This document shows, one piece after another, positions 17,389 to 25,408 of a stretch of 64,000 bases of DNA. How positions within the stretch are numbered: position 1 is the first letter of the stretch; every line of letters starts with the position of its first letter. Position numbers and translations under genes: made by a program. The DNA comes from Pseudomonadota bacterium (GTDB taxonomy: Bacteria > Pseudomonadota > Gammaproteobacteria > Burkholderiales > Rhodocyclaceae): NCBI GenBank assembly GCA_029776255.1, contig JAKOTN010000159.1:164010-228009 (forward strand). Direction: 5' to 3'. The notes beneath the pieces were generated by a model. That model searched no databases. It was given only the letters and a program-made list of their open reading frames with translations, and was not told where the DNA came from.

Positions 17389-18479
17389 ACCGGCGTCCAG
17401 GGCAAATCGATTGCCGCGCGGTAGCGGCCGGGACTAATAGGGCCGGCGGAGAATCGCCCCTCCTCGCCAAAGCGGGTACGCAAGCGTTCCGCGACATTTT
17501 TGAGTCCGATTCCCATTCCTGGCGGTCGCGAGCCTCCAGTATCTGGGGACGGCATGTCGTTCTCCACCCATAGATGTAGCCGATTCCCATCGCGGTGCGC
17601 ATGCAGGACGATCCTTACCTGTCCACGTAGCGCACCCACGCCATGTTTGATGGCGTTCTCGATCAACGGTTGCAAAATCAGGCTCGGCACCCGCGCGCCG
17701 CGTACATCCTCGGCCATATCGATGCTGAAATCCAGGCGGTCGGAGAAGCGTTCGCGCTCGATTGCCAGATACTCTTCCTGCAACGAAAGTTCATCCGCCA
17801 AGGGCACATCGTGCATCGGATCGAGCGACAACGTGGTACGTAAGAACGTGGACAGCGACAACACCATGTGCTTGGCGTGCATCGCCGAGCCTTCCTCGAT
17901 CAGTCCGGTAATGGAGTTCAGGGTATTGAACAGGAAGTGCGGGTTTACCTGATAGCGTAGCGCGCGCATCTGCGCCGTCAGCGCTTCTTCGCGCACGGTC
18001 GCCAGGCGTCGCGCACGATCGCTGAGTTCGAAGCCGAAAACCAAGGTAATGAGCAGGCATGACCAAGCGAAGAACAGCGATGCGCCATGGGCCGTGTCGT
18101 AACCGAACTCTTTCCAGTCCAGGACAGAGGGTTGCGGCCAACGATAAACGCTATCGACCACATGGCCGAAGATCGCCCAGACCGGCGCCGCCAGAAGAGA
18201 GAGAACGAAAGACGCGCCAATCAGCAAAGGGAGCGAATTTTCGGATGAGTGCGCCGCAATCGACCGTTCATACACGCGGAACAGCAATGCCGAAATGCCC
18301 GTGGTCACTAGGGGGCACGACGCATAGAGCAACAGTTTTCCCGTGCCGGATTCAATTGGACCCGTGCCCGCCAGACCCCACAGCAGGCCCAAGAATATAA
18401 ACACACCGCTCCAATAGATCAGGCTGAAGCGGGTGGTGGCCTGACGAATACCGCAAATGTCGGATGATTGCTTTGTCAC
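17385..18479 (-). CDS. LytS/YehU-type sensor histidine kinase
   Basis: 364 residues from GTG 18479, chosen because GGGAGG precedes it; a TTG at 18497 is possible. Four membrane helices occupy about residues 18-155. The His kinase domain has the phosphorylated His in LRYQVNPHFLFNTLNSI and the ATP-binding N box ILQPLIENAIKHG and glycine box GMGIGLKNVAERL. This is the class that works with LytTR regulators. Its own regulator is reduced to a stub, so the kinase either signals to a regulator elsewhere or is decaying. Confidence 0.85.
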   Translation of the reverse strand: MTKQSSDICGIRQATTRFSLIYWSGVFIFLGLLWGLAGTGPIESGTGKLLLYASCPLVTTGISALLFRVYERSIAAHSSENSLPLLIGASFVLSLLAAPVWAIFGHVVDSVYRWPQPSVLDWKEFGYDTAHGASLFFAWSCLLITLVFGFELSDRARRLATVREEALTAQMRALRYQVNPHFLFNTLNSITGLIEEGSAMHAKHMVLSLSTFLRTTLSLDPMHDVPLADELSLQEEYLAIERERFSDRLDFSIDMAEDVRGARVPSLILQPLIENAIKHGVGALRGQVRIVLHAHRDGNRLHLWVENDMPSPDTGGSRPPGMGIGLKNVAERLRTRFGEEGRFSAGPISPGRYRAAIDLPWTPV

Positions 18480-18583
18480 CGAGCCTCCCGGACGCAAATC
18501 GGCTTCATGCGTGGCGCCATCCCCATGGCGAAGTGGAAAATTGGAAAAGCGAAAAAACGCATACGGTCTGGGACGATGCGGAA

Positions 18584-19378
18584 TCAGCCGTGCAGGCGAT
18601 CCAGACGCAAGCGTTGCCGGTCATCGAAAAGACGACGCGCCGCCAGCCCGACCGCGACGGCGGTGCCGAAACCGGTGCCGCCGGCGATCAGAAACATCAC
18701 CAGAATCTGGTAATTCACCGCCTCGACCGGCGGCGTGCCGGCAAGAATCTGGCCGGTCATCATCCCCGGCAGGCTGACGATGCCGGCGGCCGACATGGCG
18801 TTGATGATCGGAATCAGCCCCACCCGGATCGCGTCGCGGCGACTGTCGGCGATTGCTTGTCGCCAATCCTGCCCCAGCGCCAGACGGGTTTCGATCGCCG
18901 CGCGCCGTGTCGTCACCTCCTGCGCCAGCCGGTCCATCCCCAGCGCGATGCCATTCATGGTGTTGCCGAGAACCATGCCAAGCAAGGGAATGGCGTATTG
19001 CGGCGCGTACCACGGCGTGGCGTCGATCACCAGTAGCAAGGCCAGTAACGTGACGACGAACGAGGAGACGAACATCGACAGGGTGCCGACGCCGAAGCCC
19101 CAGGCGCCGCGCAGTCGCCGCTTTTGCCGGACCATTACCTCGCGCCCGGCCACCGCCAGCATCGTTGCCGCCATCAGCGCCACCCAAGGCAGGCTGGCGT
19201 TCGCGAACAACACCTTGAGCACCAGGCCGATCAACAATAACTGGATCGTGCTGCGTGCCGCCGAAACCAGCAGTTGCTTTTCCACGCCCAATCGCATGCG
19301 CAGCGACAGGCCGGCCAACGCCAGTATCAGCAGCGCCGCCACGGCAAGATCCCAAGGCGTCAGCGCAACGACATTCAT
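18584..19378 (-). CDS. fetB: ABC exporter permease FetB (UPF0014)
   Basis: 264 residues and seven hydrophobic segments. Family signatures are RSTIQLLLIGLVLKVLF, PLLGMVLGNTMNGIALGMDRL, the acidic-basic loop ETRLALGQDWRQA and GLIPIINAMSAAGIVSLPGMMTGQILAG. With FetA it forms an exporter implicated in iron efflux and oxidative-stress resistance in E. coli. The start overlaps the fetA stop by ATGA, so the two are one operon. Confidence 0.88.
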   Translation of the reverse strand: MNVVALTPWDLAVAALLILALAGLSLRMRLGVEKQLLVSAARSTIQLLLIGLVLKVLFANASLPWVALMAATMLAVAGREVMVRQKRRLRGAWGFGVGTLSMFVSSFVVTLLALLLVIDATPWYAPQYAIPLLGMVLGNTMNGIALGMDRLAQEVTTRRAAIETRLALGQDWRQAIADSRRDAIRVGLIPIINAMSAAGIVSLPGMMTGQILAGTPPVEAVNYQILVMFLIAGGTGFGTAVAVGLAARRLFDDRQRLRLDRLHG

Positions 19379-19971
19379 CCCCGTATTTCCGTCAACTTTC
19401 CGTCGTCAAGAACAAAACGTCGCGTGGCGACGCGCGCCGCCTGTTGTTCGTCGTGACTGACCCATAACACGGCCGCTTGCCGGGTCCGGCGATACTCCGC
19501 CAGCAACGCCTCAACGCGCCGGCTGCTCTCGTCGTCGAGATTGCCGGTCGGTTCGTCGAGCAACAGCACCGCCGGGCGTCGCATCAGCGCGCGGAGCAAG
19601 GCCAGACGCTGCCGTTCGCCGGTTGAACAGCGCGCGACCGACCAGCTCATCGCCGCCGCCGTCAAACCCAGCCGCTCCAACCAAGCGGCGTCGACACCGT
19701 CAATGAAATGGTCGCCGATGGTGTCGAACCACCACTGGCTTTCGGCCATCACCAACATCACCGCCGCTCGCCATTCGGGTGCCGGCATCGCCGAACAGGC
19801 GCGGCCGTCGAAGAAGATTTCGCCATCGTGCGGGTCAAGATCAGAAATCGCCCGCAACAACAGTGACTTGCCGCTTCCGGAAGCGCCAAGGACACAGATG
19901 CACTCGCCGGCTGCGACGTTCAAGGACAGCGGCCCGACGTGTCGTGCGACGAGTTGCTCAAGACGGAACAT
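19375..19971 (-). CDS. fetA: ABC transporter ATP-binding protein FetA
   Basis: 198 residues, short for an ABC ATPase as is normal for FetA. Walker A is GASGSGKSLLLRAI, the signature is CSTGERQRLALLRAL, Walker B is VLLLDEPTGNLD and the H-loop is WVSHDEQQ. All catalytic motifs are intact. It energises the FetB permease encoded by the overlapping downstream gene. The promoter must lie in the 321-base space before the divergent gene at 20293. Confidence 0.88.
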   Translation of the reverse strand: MFRLEQLVARHVGPLSLNVAAGECICVLGASGSGKSLLLRAISDLDPHDGEIFFDGRACSAMPAPEWRAAVMLVMAESQWWFDTIGDHFIDGVDAAWLERLGLTAAAMSWSVARCSTGERQRLALLRALMRRPAVLLLDEPTGNLDDESSRRVEALLAEYRRTRQAAVLWVSHDEQQAARVATRRFVLDDGKLTEIRG

Positions 19972-20292
19972 GCGTGCCCTGGCCCTTTCCCTTGCCTGGC
20001 GACAAGCCGGCGACCGTTAATGCAAGAACGCCATCTTAACATTGGCGGACGAATGACCACCCGTGCGGCGTCGTGGTTCAAGCACAACGGCAAACTCGCG
20101 GAAAACGCCGGAAATCGAACGCAAATCGGCTTACACTGATTCAAGAAACCGTCGCCAACAGCCGTCTACCAACTTAGGAATACCCCGAACAGCATTTTCA
20201 ATCCACGCTTTCCGACGTTTGCCTGCCACCGGTCGGTGCGCCACCGACACACGAACGACGACGCCCCGGGAAAATTCTCCACGGAGAAAATC
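19972..20292 (+). other. Intergenic region between fetA and a divergent small gene
   Basis: 321 bases without a convincing reading frame. The right end holds an AGAAAATC-type ribosome site for the gene at 20293. I see no strong promoter, hairpin or repeat. Confidence 0.5.
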
Positions 20293-20619
20293 ATGCGCCC
20301 AACGCCAACCTCTTTGATTCCATGCCGGGCTCAGACGCTCGAAATCCTGCAATTCATGGGCAAATGCCGACCGTTGATGATGTTGCCAGGCGACGACGAC
20401 GGCTTTGGCACGCGCTGGGTGCTCGACGGTCAGCAAGTCCCGCCGGTAATCGCCGAATATCTGATGCATACCGGCGTGATCGCCGACACCGGCGTCACCG
20501 AAGTTGGCACCCGGGCACTGCGCTTGACCGAAATCGGCATGCGAGTACTTGAGAACGGTGTGCGCTGGTGGAACAGCCTCGACTTCGTGCAACGCCTGAT
20601 CGTCAGAATTCGCGGCTAA
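20293..20619 (+). CDS. Hypothetical small protein
   Basis: 108 residues from ATG 20293, chosen for the CGGAG upstream. I do not recognise the family. The sequence has no signal peptide or membrane segment; a helical N-terminus (AQTLEILQFMGKCRPLMMLP) is followed by a region of winged-helix flavour (VPPVIAEYLMHTGVIADTG, GTRALRLTEIGMRVLENG). This could be a small nucleic-acid-binding or regulatory protein, but nothing confirms it. It stands alone between fetA and a small exported protein. Confidence 0.5.
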   Translation: MRPTPTSLIPCRAQTLEILQFMGKCRPLMMLPGDDDGFGTRWVLDGQQVPPVIAEYLMHTGVIADTGVTEVGTRALRLTEIGMRVLENGVRWWNSLDFVQRLIVRIRG

Positions 20620-20715
20620 AATGCGCCCCCCGCGCCGGAAATTCCTGGCGGGCAGGAGGACTGTCGATCACCGGCCGTTCATCGCCGTTGCGCAACTATC
20701 GGAGAGTTCCGCGAA

Positions 20716-21117
20716 ATGACTGTAACAAAATTGTTTGTTTTGCTTTCCCTGGGCGCCAGTCAAGTCATGGCCGCACCCGCTGCACTCCCGCCGGAACTGC
20801 GCCAGCGATGGGAACGCTTCCAAAACGCATTGCGCGCCGATGATCCGGCGGCGATCGCCGCGCTGGCGAAATTCCCGATTCACTCCAATGAATTCGGCGG
20901 AAACATCGCCAACCCTAAAACACTCAAGAACAGATACGCGACAATTTTCCCGGCGGCGACAAAAAAATGTCTGACATCCGCCACCTTACAGCCCCTGAAG
21001 GGGCTGATCGGTCACTACGAAGTGTATTGCGACGTGGGCAGCTACCCCATAAGGTTTCTCTTCAATCGCATCGGTTCGCACTACTACTTCACTGGAATCG
21101 ACAACATCAATGAGTAA
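20716..21117 (+). CDS. Hypothetical exported protein
   Basis: 133 residues with a signal peptide (VTKLFVLLSLGASQVMAAPA) and a soluble remainder. Two cysteines (in KKCLTS and YCDVG) could form a disulfide in the periplasm. The middle has RWERFQNALRADDPAAIAAL, then LIGHYEVYCDVGSYPIRFLFNRIGSHYYFTGID at the end, a small alpha+beta fold. No family is recognised. GGAGAG precedes the start. Confidence 0.5.
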   Translation: MTVTKLFVLLSLGASQVMAAPAALPPELRQRWERFQNALRADDPAAIAALAKFPIHSNEFGGNIANPKTLKNRYATIFPAATKKCLTSATLQPLKGLIGHYEVYCDVGSYPIRFLFNRIGSHYYFTGIDNINE

Positions 21118-21293
21118 GGCGCTAGTCAATCCATCGCCGCGCACAGCAGAGACTCAACGATTGAAGCGATAGACCGACCACGCAACGTCGCCGACCGGCT
21201 GCGTTGCGCAACATCCAGCCTTCTGCCGGCCGGCAGACGGCAATTGTCCCTCAGACGCGAAAAGAGACTGACGGAACAACAATGCCGAATGTC

Positions 21294-21788
21294 TTATTGC
21301 CCTCCGGCGACAAACGATATTTTTGTCGGATGGCCGGGAGTGCCGGGCTGAATACGTCGGCTCAGCCACGCCCCGTTGATTTCCGCGGCGATCTGATACG
21401 TCCCTGGCGACAAGCGCAAGTACAACAAAGGACCTTCGCTGACACCTGAATAAATACCCCGTTCGCGGTCCGGAACCATCTGCGCGACTGAAAATGGAAT
21501 GGTGGCAAGGTAACTGCCCGACCTGTCGCTGAACACGATGTGTACGTTGTAGTCCGATGCCATTTTACGCATCGCATCCCGTGCCTCGTCGCCGATACCG
21601 CCACTCATCCACTGGATCTGCTCGTCGGAACCACTACTACGGTTACGACTCGCGGGATCGGCCGCTTCATCGGCCAAAAGTGTGACCGCGGGTAGGGCGA
21701 CAAACAGGACGATCAATCCACTTCGCAGTATCGGAAAGACGACGTGCCAACCGCCTCGCGCGACCAACGCCGACACATGGTTGTTCAT
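21294..21788 (-). CDS. Hypothetical exported protein
   Basis: 164 residues from ATG 21788, preceded by GAAAGGA; the longer frame upstream lacks a ribosome site. An N-terminal hydrophobic segment (PILRSGLIVLFVALPAVTLLA) serves as signal peptide. The mature part is charged at first (ARDAMRKMASDYNVHIVFSD) then beta-like (GPLLYLRLSPGTYQIAAEINGAW), which resembles short carboxypeptidase-regulatory-like beta sandwiches. Function unknown. Confidence 0.5.
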   Translation of the reverse strand: MNNHVSALVARGGWHVVFPILRSGLIVLFVALPAVTLLADEAADPASRNRSSGSDEQIQWMSGGIGDEARDAMRKMASDYNVHIVFSDRSGSYLATIPFSVAQMVPDRERGIYSGVSEGPLLYLRLSPGTYQIAAEINGAWLSRRIQPGTPGHPTKISFVAGGQ

Positions 21789-21952
21789 GTTTTTTCCTTT
21801 CAGATCATTGTGCGTTTGTAGCAAACGCCCTTACCAAGGCCACGCCCTGGCGGCGTGTAGCCGCCCCGCCTGCGTCCTAGTGTGCAAAAACGCGGCTGCA
21901 CGCGAGTCGCCCCGTCACTGCCCGCGGTTTGCTAAACGCACACCGGCGAACA

Positions 21953-22177
21953 TCACTTCGATTTGTTGATTTCGTGACCGATGATGCCGCCGACGGCAGC
22001 GCCACCAACGGTTCCTCCGGCGCTACCACCCGTCAGAATCGCCCCTCCGACAGCGCCAACTCCTGCGCCAACGGCCGTGTTCTTGCCTTGCGTCGACATC
22101 CCGCCACACCCACTCAAAGCAAACGATAGGGCGATAATAAGGGGAGCAACCCACTCTTTTTTAACGGCTTTCATCAT
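21953..22177 (-). CDS. Glycine-zipper lipoprotein (OsmB-like)
   Basis: 74 residues from ATG 22177 with a strong GAGGAGG site. The signal ends in ALSGCGG, so a lipid-modified Cys is expected. The mature protein is a glycine zipper (VGAGVGAVGGAILTGGSAGG, then GGAAVGGIIGHEI) like the OsmB/SlyB small outer-membrane lipoproteins, which are often induced by osmotic or envelope stress. Confidence 0.72.
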   Translation of the reverse strand: MMKAVKKEWVAPLIIALSFALSGCGGMSTQGKNTAVGAGVGAVGGAILTGGSAGGTVGGAAVGGIIGHEINKSK

Positions 22178-22655
22178 GCAGCCTCCTCTTGATGATCGAG
22201 CGACGATGGTTTTTCGGCCGTGCAAAACGACATCGAAACGGCGTTACGCCATTGCGCCGAGATTGGACGCATGGACGACTTCCAATGCGAAGCGAATCGG
22301 ATAGGATCGAATCGACCTAAGCTCATTCGATTGATTTTTCCGTTGTTTCACCGGTCAGCGTCCGATGCTTAGTAGACCGAATCGCAAGGTTTTTGTTCGT
22401 CAAACGAACGCGATAGTCACCGTGACAACATCGCGTCATCGGCGCTCGTCGGAAAACGCCGGAATTCAATGCGTGTAGAAAAAGGACAATTACCGTCCCA
22501 AGTCATGCCATTAGGAGAAAACCCTAACAAATGGGAGCAAGGCGACAGGGGTCAAGCCCGGAGCCATCCGGCGGTACGCGTGCCAGCCGGCGACAGTTTT
22601 GTCCGCTCGAAAAAAAGGCAATACCGCCGCGAGTCCTGCGGCTACTAGAAACCCA
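22178..22655 (+). other. 478-base region with no supported gene
   Basis: This stretch between the glycine-zipper lipoprotein promoter side and the end of phaR contains no frame with recognisable protein features. A small inverted repeat GTTCG-TCAAA-CGAAC occurs around 22396. The left part presumably holds the lipoprotein promoter. Confidence 0.45.
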
Positions 22656-23234
22656 CTACTTTTCCACTTCTTTTTGCACCTGCTTCGTCGAATCGGATGG
22701 AAAACCCGGTAGCGGAATCGCCGTGAACAACGAGCGGGCTTGGGTCTTGATCTGATCCTGCATCTGATGAAGCATGTTCCGACTTTGCTCCATGTAAGTC
22801 GTCATCATCGTCTGCATCGCCGGGCCCTGGAAATTCATGAACTGGGACCACATATCGCTTTGCATCTGGCTGCTGCTTTCGCCGTATAACTGCTGCGATT
22901 GTTCTTGCAGTTTCTTTTGGAATTCGATGAACGACTTGATATTTGTTTCCAGATACTTACCGAGCATGCCTTGCATGGCGTGACCGTAAAAACGGATCAT
23001 TTGCGACAACAGATCGGTGGTGAACAGCGGCATGCCGCCCGCTTCTTCCTCAAGAATGATCTGCAACAGAATGGTGCGGGTGATGTCTTCGCCGCTTTTG
23101 GCGTCAAGAACATTGAAGGACTCGCGGTAGAGCACCAAATCCTTGACGTCGCTCAAGGTGATGTAAGCACTGGTCTTGGTGTCGTAAAGGCGACGATTTG
23201 GATATTTTTTGATCAGTCGCGGCTGCTCGGGCAT
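22656..23234 (-). CDS. phaR: Polyhydroxyalkanoate synthesis repressor PhaR
   Basis: 192 residues from ATG 23234 with GGAGGA upstream. The PHB accumulation regulator N-terminal domain is clear (RLIKKYPNRRLYDT, SAYITLSDVKDLV, ITRTILLQIILEEE). Next comes the PHB_acc domain (FTTDLLSQMIRFYGHAMQGMLG) and a Met/Gln-rich C-terminal part with helical repeats. PhaR binds DNA and PHB granules and represses phasin and its own gene until granules titrate it away. The phaB gene lies upstream in the same direction, separated by a terminator. Confidence 0.93.
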   Translation of the reverse strand: MPEQPRLIKKYPNRRLYDTKTSAYITLSDVKDLVLYRESFNVLDAKSGEDITRTILLQIILEEEAGGMPLFTTDLLSQMIRFYGHAMQGMLGKYLETNIKSFIEFQKKLQEQSQQLYGESSSQMQSDMWSQFMNFQGPAMQTMMTTYMEQSRNMLHQMQDQIKTQARSLFTAIPLPGFPSDSTKQVQKEVEK

Positions 23235-23305
23235 GACGACCGTTCCTCCATTGACAGGTAACTCGGCGGGCAACTTGCGGCGCCCCATTGGTGCGGTGCA
23301 ACACG

Positions 23306-23311
23306 ATTATA
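23306..23311 (-). promoter_or_regulatory. -10 box of the phaR promoter
   Basis: On the minus strand GAGTATAATCG contains a perfect TATAAT, between the phaB terminator and the phaR start, giving a leader of about 65 bases. No good -35 is visible because the expected position falls in the terminator stem. Confidence 0.45.
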
Positions 23312-23320
23312 CTCTAGCTC

Positions 23321-23350
23321 AAAAAAAACAGGCCCCAATAGGGGCCTGTT
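23321..23350 (-). terminator. Rho-independent terminator of phaB
   Basis: On the minus strand AACAGGCCCC and GGGGCCTGTT form a perfect 10-bp stem with a 4-base loop, followed by eight T. It lies 18 bases after the phaB stop. Confidence 0.92.
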
Positions 23351-23367
23351 CGCGACAAAAGTCGAAC

Positions 23368-24111
23368 TTACTGATAATACAAGCCACCGCAAATGTTCAA
23401 CGTCGAACCGGTCATGAAGCCCGCGATGTCGGAGGCGATGTAAACCACCGCGCCACCGATTTCTTCCGGCTTGGCCAGACGCTTCATCGGCACGGTGTCT
23501 ACGATGCTCTGAAGAATTTCCGGTTTGATCGCCATGACCATTTGCGTGGCCACATAGCCCGGGCAGATCGCATTCACGGTGACGTTCTTGGCGGCCAGTT
23601 CGGCGGCCAGCGCCTTGGTGAAACCAATGACCCCCGCCTTGGCGGCGGAGTAGTTGGTCTGACCGGCCTGACCGCGCAGACCATTGACGGAGGAGATATT
23701 GACAATGCGGCCCCAGCCACGCTCCGCCATCTTGGAGGAAACTTGCTTGGTCATGTTGAACAGGCTCGACAGGTTCGTCGAAATCACCGCGTTCCACTGC
23801 GCCAGTTCCATCCGTCCAAACATCTTGTCGCGCGTAATACCCGCGTTGTTGACCAGAATATCGATTTGACCGGCCTTGGCTTCGGCTTCGGCGACCATCG
23901 CCGCGCAGGAGTCGTAGTCGGAGATGTCGCCGGCAACGCAGATGAAATCGTTGAATCCGGCTTCCGCCATCGCTTTTTTCCACTCTTCCGGCTTGTCGAA
24001 CTCCGGATGGTAGGCTGCAACAACCTTGTGACCGGCCTTGGCCAGTTCCTGGCAAATGGCCGTGCCGATACCACCCATAGCACCCGTAACCAAAGCAACA
24101 CGTTGCGTCAT
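23368..24111 (-). CDS. phaB: Acetoacetyl-CoA reductase PhaB
   Basis: 247 residues from ATG 24111 with GGGAAGAG upstream. It is a short-chain dehydrogenase with cofactor loop TGAMGGIGTAIC (9-20), NNAG (88-91) and the catalytic S140, Y154, K158 (YSAAKAG). PhaB-type sequence includes AAYHPEFDKPEEWK and the end STLNICGGLYYQ. It reduces acetoacetyl-CoA to (R)-3-hydroxybutyryl-CoA with NADPH for PHB synthesis. No thiolase or synthase gene is nearby. Confidence 0.93.
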   Translation of the reverse strand: MTQRVALVTGAMGGIGTAICQELAKAGHKVVAAYHPEFDKPEEWKKAMAEAGFNDFICVAGDISDYDSCAAMVAEAEAKAGQIDILVNNAGITRDKMFGRMELAQWNAVISTNLSSLFNMTKQVSSKMAERGWGRIVNISSVNGLRGQAGQTNYSAAKAGVIGFTKALAAELAAKNVTVNAICPGYVATQMVMAIKPEILQSIVDTVPMKRLAKPEEIGGAVVYIASDIAGFMTGSTLNICGGLYYQ

Positions 24112-24145
24112 AGCTCTTCCCTTTCCTGTTGACGATAAAAACGAC

Positions 24146-24164
24146 TGGCGACCTGATGTCGCCA
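24146..24164. promoter_or_regulatory. Inverted repeat upstream of phaB (possible operator)
   Basis: TGGCGAC-CTGAT-GTCGCCA is a perfect 7-bp inverted repeat with a 5-base centre, 35 bases before the phaB start codon. Position and symmetry suit an operator; no known binding motif is matched. Confidence 0.3.
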
Positions 24165-24425
24165 CAATTACCACAACTGCCGACTACCTCAGGTGCAAAC
24201 TCCGGCTCGACTAATCGAGGCGATGCACGCGTGAACCGGCACGCCAGCGAAGCCGCGCATCAAAGCCCTATCGTGCACACCACGCCAGAATCCCCGCCCG
24301 AAACCCTTCTGATGCCATTCTGCTGGTCAGCCGTCGATTCTCCATTGCGGCCTCTATGCTGTCAATGCCAAACTTCGCCGCCCACTGGCCGGACACGGCG
24401 CCATGCCCCATTCATCTCCGCGGAC

Positions 24426-24431
24426 TATAAT
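24426..24431 (+). promoter_or_regulatory. -10 box directly before a small membrane protein gene
   Basis: A perfect TATAAT ends eight bases before the ATG at 24440, leaving almost no leader. As with mutL this suggests a leaderless message. Confidence 0.45.
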
Positions 24432-24439
24432 CCCGCACC

Positions 24440-24655
24440 ATGCATATTGTCGCGATTGGCTGGCTTTACGTTACCGCGTTGATGGCGCTGACCGAATCAA
24501 GCGCCGTCGCTGGCGTGCTGACTTTTCTCTTTTACGGTGTGCTGCCGACGACATTGTCGTGGTGGCTCTCCGGCGGTCGCAAACGCCACCACCGCCGTGC
24601 GCCGCGGTCCGAGGAACCATCGCCCGATGCGCGCCAGAGCACTCGGGAGCGCTGA
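24440..24655 (+). CDS. Small two-helix membrane protein
   Basis: 71 residues. Two hydrophobic segments (IVAIGWLYVTALMAL and AGVLTFLFYGVLPTTLSWWL) are followed by a basic cytoplasmic tail (GGRKRHHRRAPRSEE). Proteins of this form are common in betaproteobacteria next to pgeF but have no known function. A TATAAT box eight bases before the ATG supports expression. It converges with pgeF with no gap between the stops. Confidence 0.65.
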   Translation: MHIVAIGWLYVTALMALTESSAVAGVLTFLFYGVLPTTLSWWLSGGRKRHHRRAPRSEEPSPDARQSTRER

Positions 24656-25408
24656 TCAATTTGCCGATAGCCAGATCAAGGAGGCCATTCGTCCGGTGGC
24701 ACCGTCGCGGCGATACGAAAAAAAACGATCGTTTTCGTGCCACGTGCAGCATTGCCCGCCGTAAATGGCGGTGATTCCGAGTTGCCGCAATCGCTGCCGC
24801 GCCAACAGGTAGATATCGGCGAACCATTTCTCCGTTTCACCGGTCGCCGCCGGCTGGAATGCCGCGGCAGCGTCCCGACATGAAGCCACAAACGCTCGAC
24901 GAACCTCGTCCCCGACTTCAAAAGCCCGCGGACCGATGGCGGGTCCGAAATACGCTAGCAAACGATCGGGAGAAATGTCCATCGCCACAACGGTTTGCTC
25001 AAGGACACCGGCCAACAGCCCACGCCAACCGGCATGCGCGACCGCCACGACCGAGGCGGACCGGTCGCAGAACAACACCGGCAGGCAATCGGCGGTCAGC
25101 ACCGCGCAGACCACTGCCGGCAGACGCGTGAAGCTGGCATCGGCGACCGGCGGCGTGGTCTTGCCGCCGGCCATCGCTTCGATGACGGTCGTGCCATGAA
25201 CCTGATTCAGCCAGCACGGTTCGCTCGGCAAGTGGCTGGCGAGATGCCGACGATTCGCCGTCACCGCCAACGGGTCGTCACCGACATGGTCGCCAAGATT
25301 GAGGCTGGCGTAAGGCGCGACACTGACACCGCCGAGACGGGTGGTGATCAAGCTGTTGATGCGGCGCGGCGCGGGCCAGTCGGGCACCAGACACTGTTTA
25401 TTGCTCAT
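24656..25408 (-). CDS. pgeF: Purine nucleoside phosphorylase / multicopper-like YfiH protein PgeF
   Basis: 250 residues from ATG 25408. It starts inside the last codons of rluD (11-base overlap), with GAGGAACCGG as ribosome site. Zinc-site signatures of the YfiH/LACC1 family are WLNQVHGTTV, TADCLPVLFCD and VAHAGWRGL, with the end FFSYRRDGATGRMASLIWL. Family members phosphorolyse purine nucleosides and PgeF in E. coli corrects peptidoglycan precursors wrongly made with Ser. The rluD-pgeF pairing is conserved. Confidence 0.9.
   Translation of the reverse strand: MSNKQCLVPDWPAPRRINSLITTRLGGVSVAPYASLNLGDHVGDDPLAVTANRRHLASHLPSEPCWLNQVHGTTVIEAMAGGKTTPPVADASFTRLPAVVCAVLTADCLPVLFCDRSASVVAVAHAGWRGLLAGVLEQTVVAMDISPDRLLAYFGPAIGPRAFEVGDEVRRAFVASCRDAAAAFQPAATGETEKWFADIYLLARQRLRQLGITAIYGGQCCTWHENDRFFSYRRDGATGRMASLIWLSAN

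Larger units (their letters stand above)
24112..24439. other. Divergent intergenic region between phaB and a small membrane protein gene
   Basis: 328 bases holding the phaB upstream region with the inverted repeat at 24146-24164 and, at the right end, the TATAAT of the gene at 24440. No other gene is supported. Confidence 0.5.

Noticed and set aside
17045..17437. Overlapping plus-strand frames after the DUF1444 gene
   Set aside because: No motifs; they lie across the regulator stub and the kinase end and look like noise.
22531..22755. 74-codon plus-strand frame overlapping the end of phaR
   Set aside because: No ribosome site and no protein-like composition; overlaps phaR antisense.
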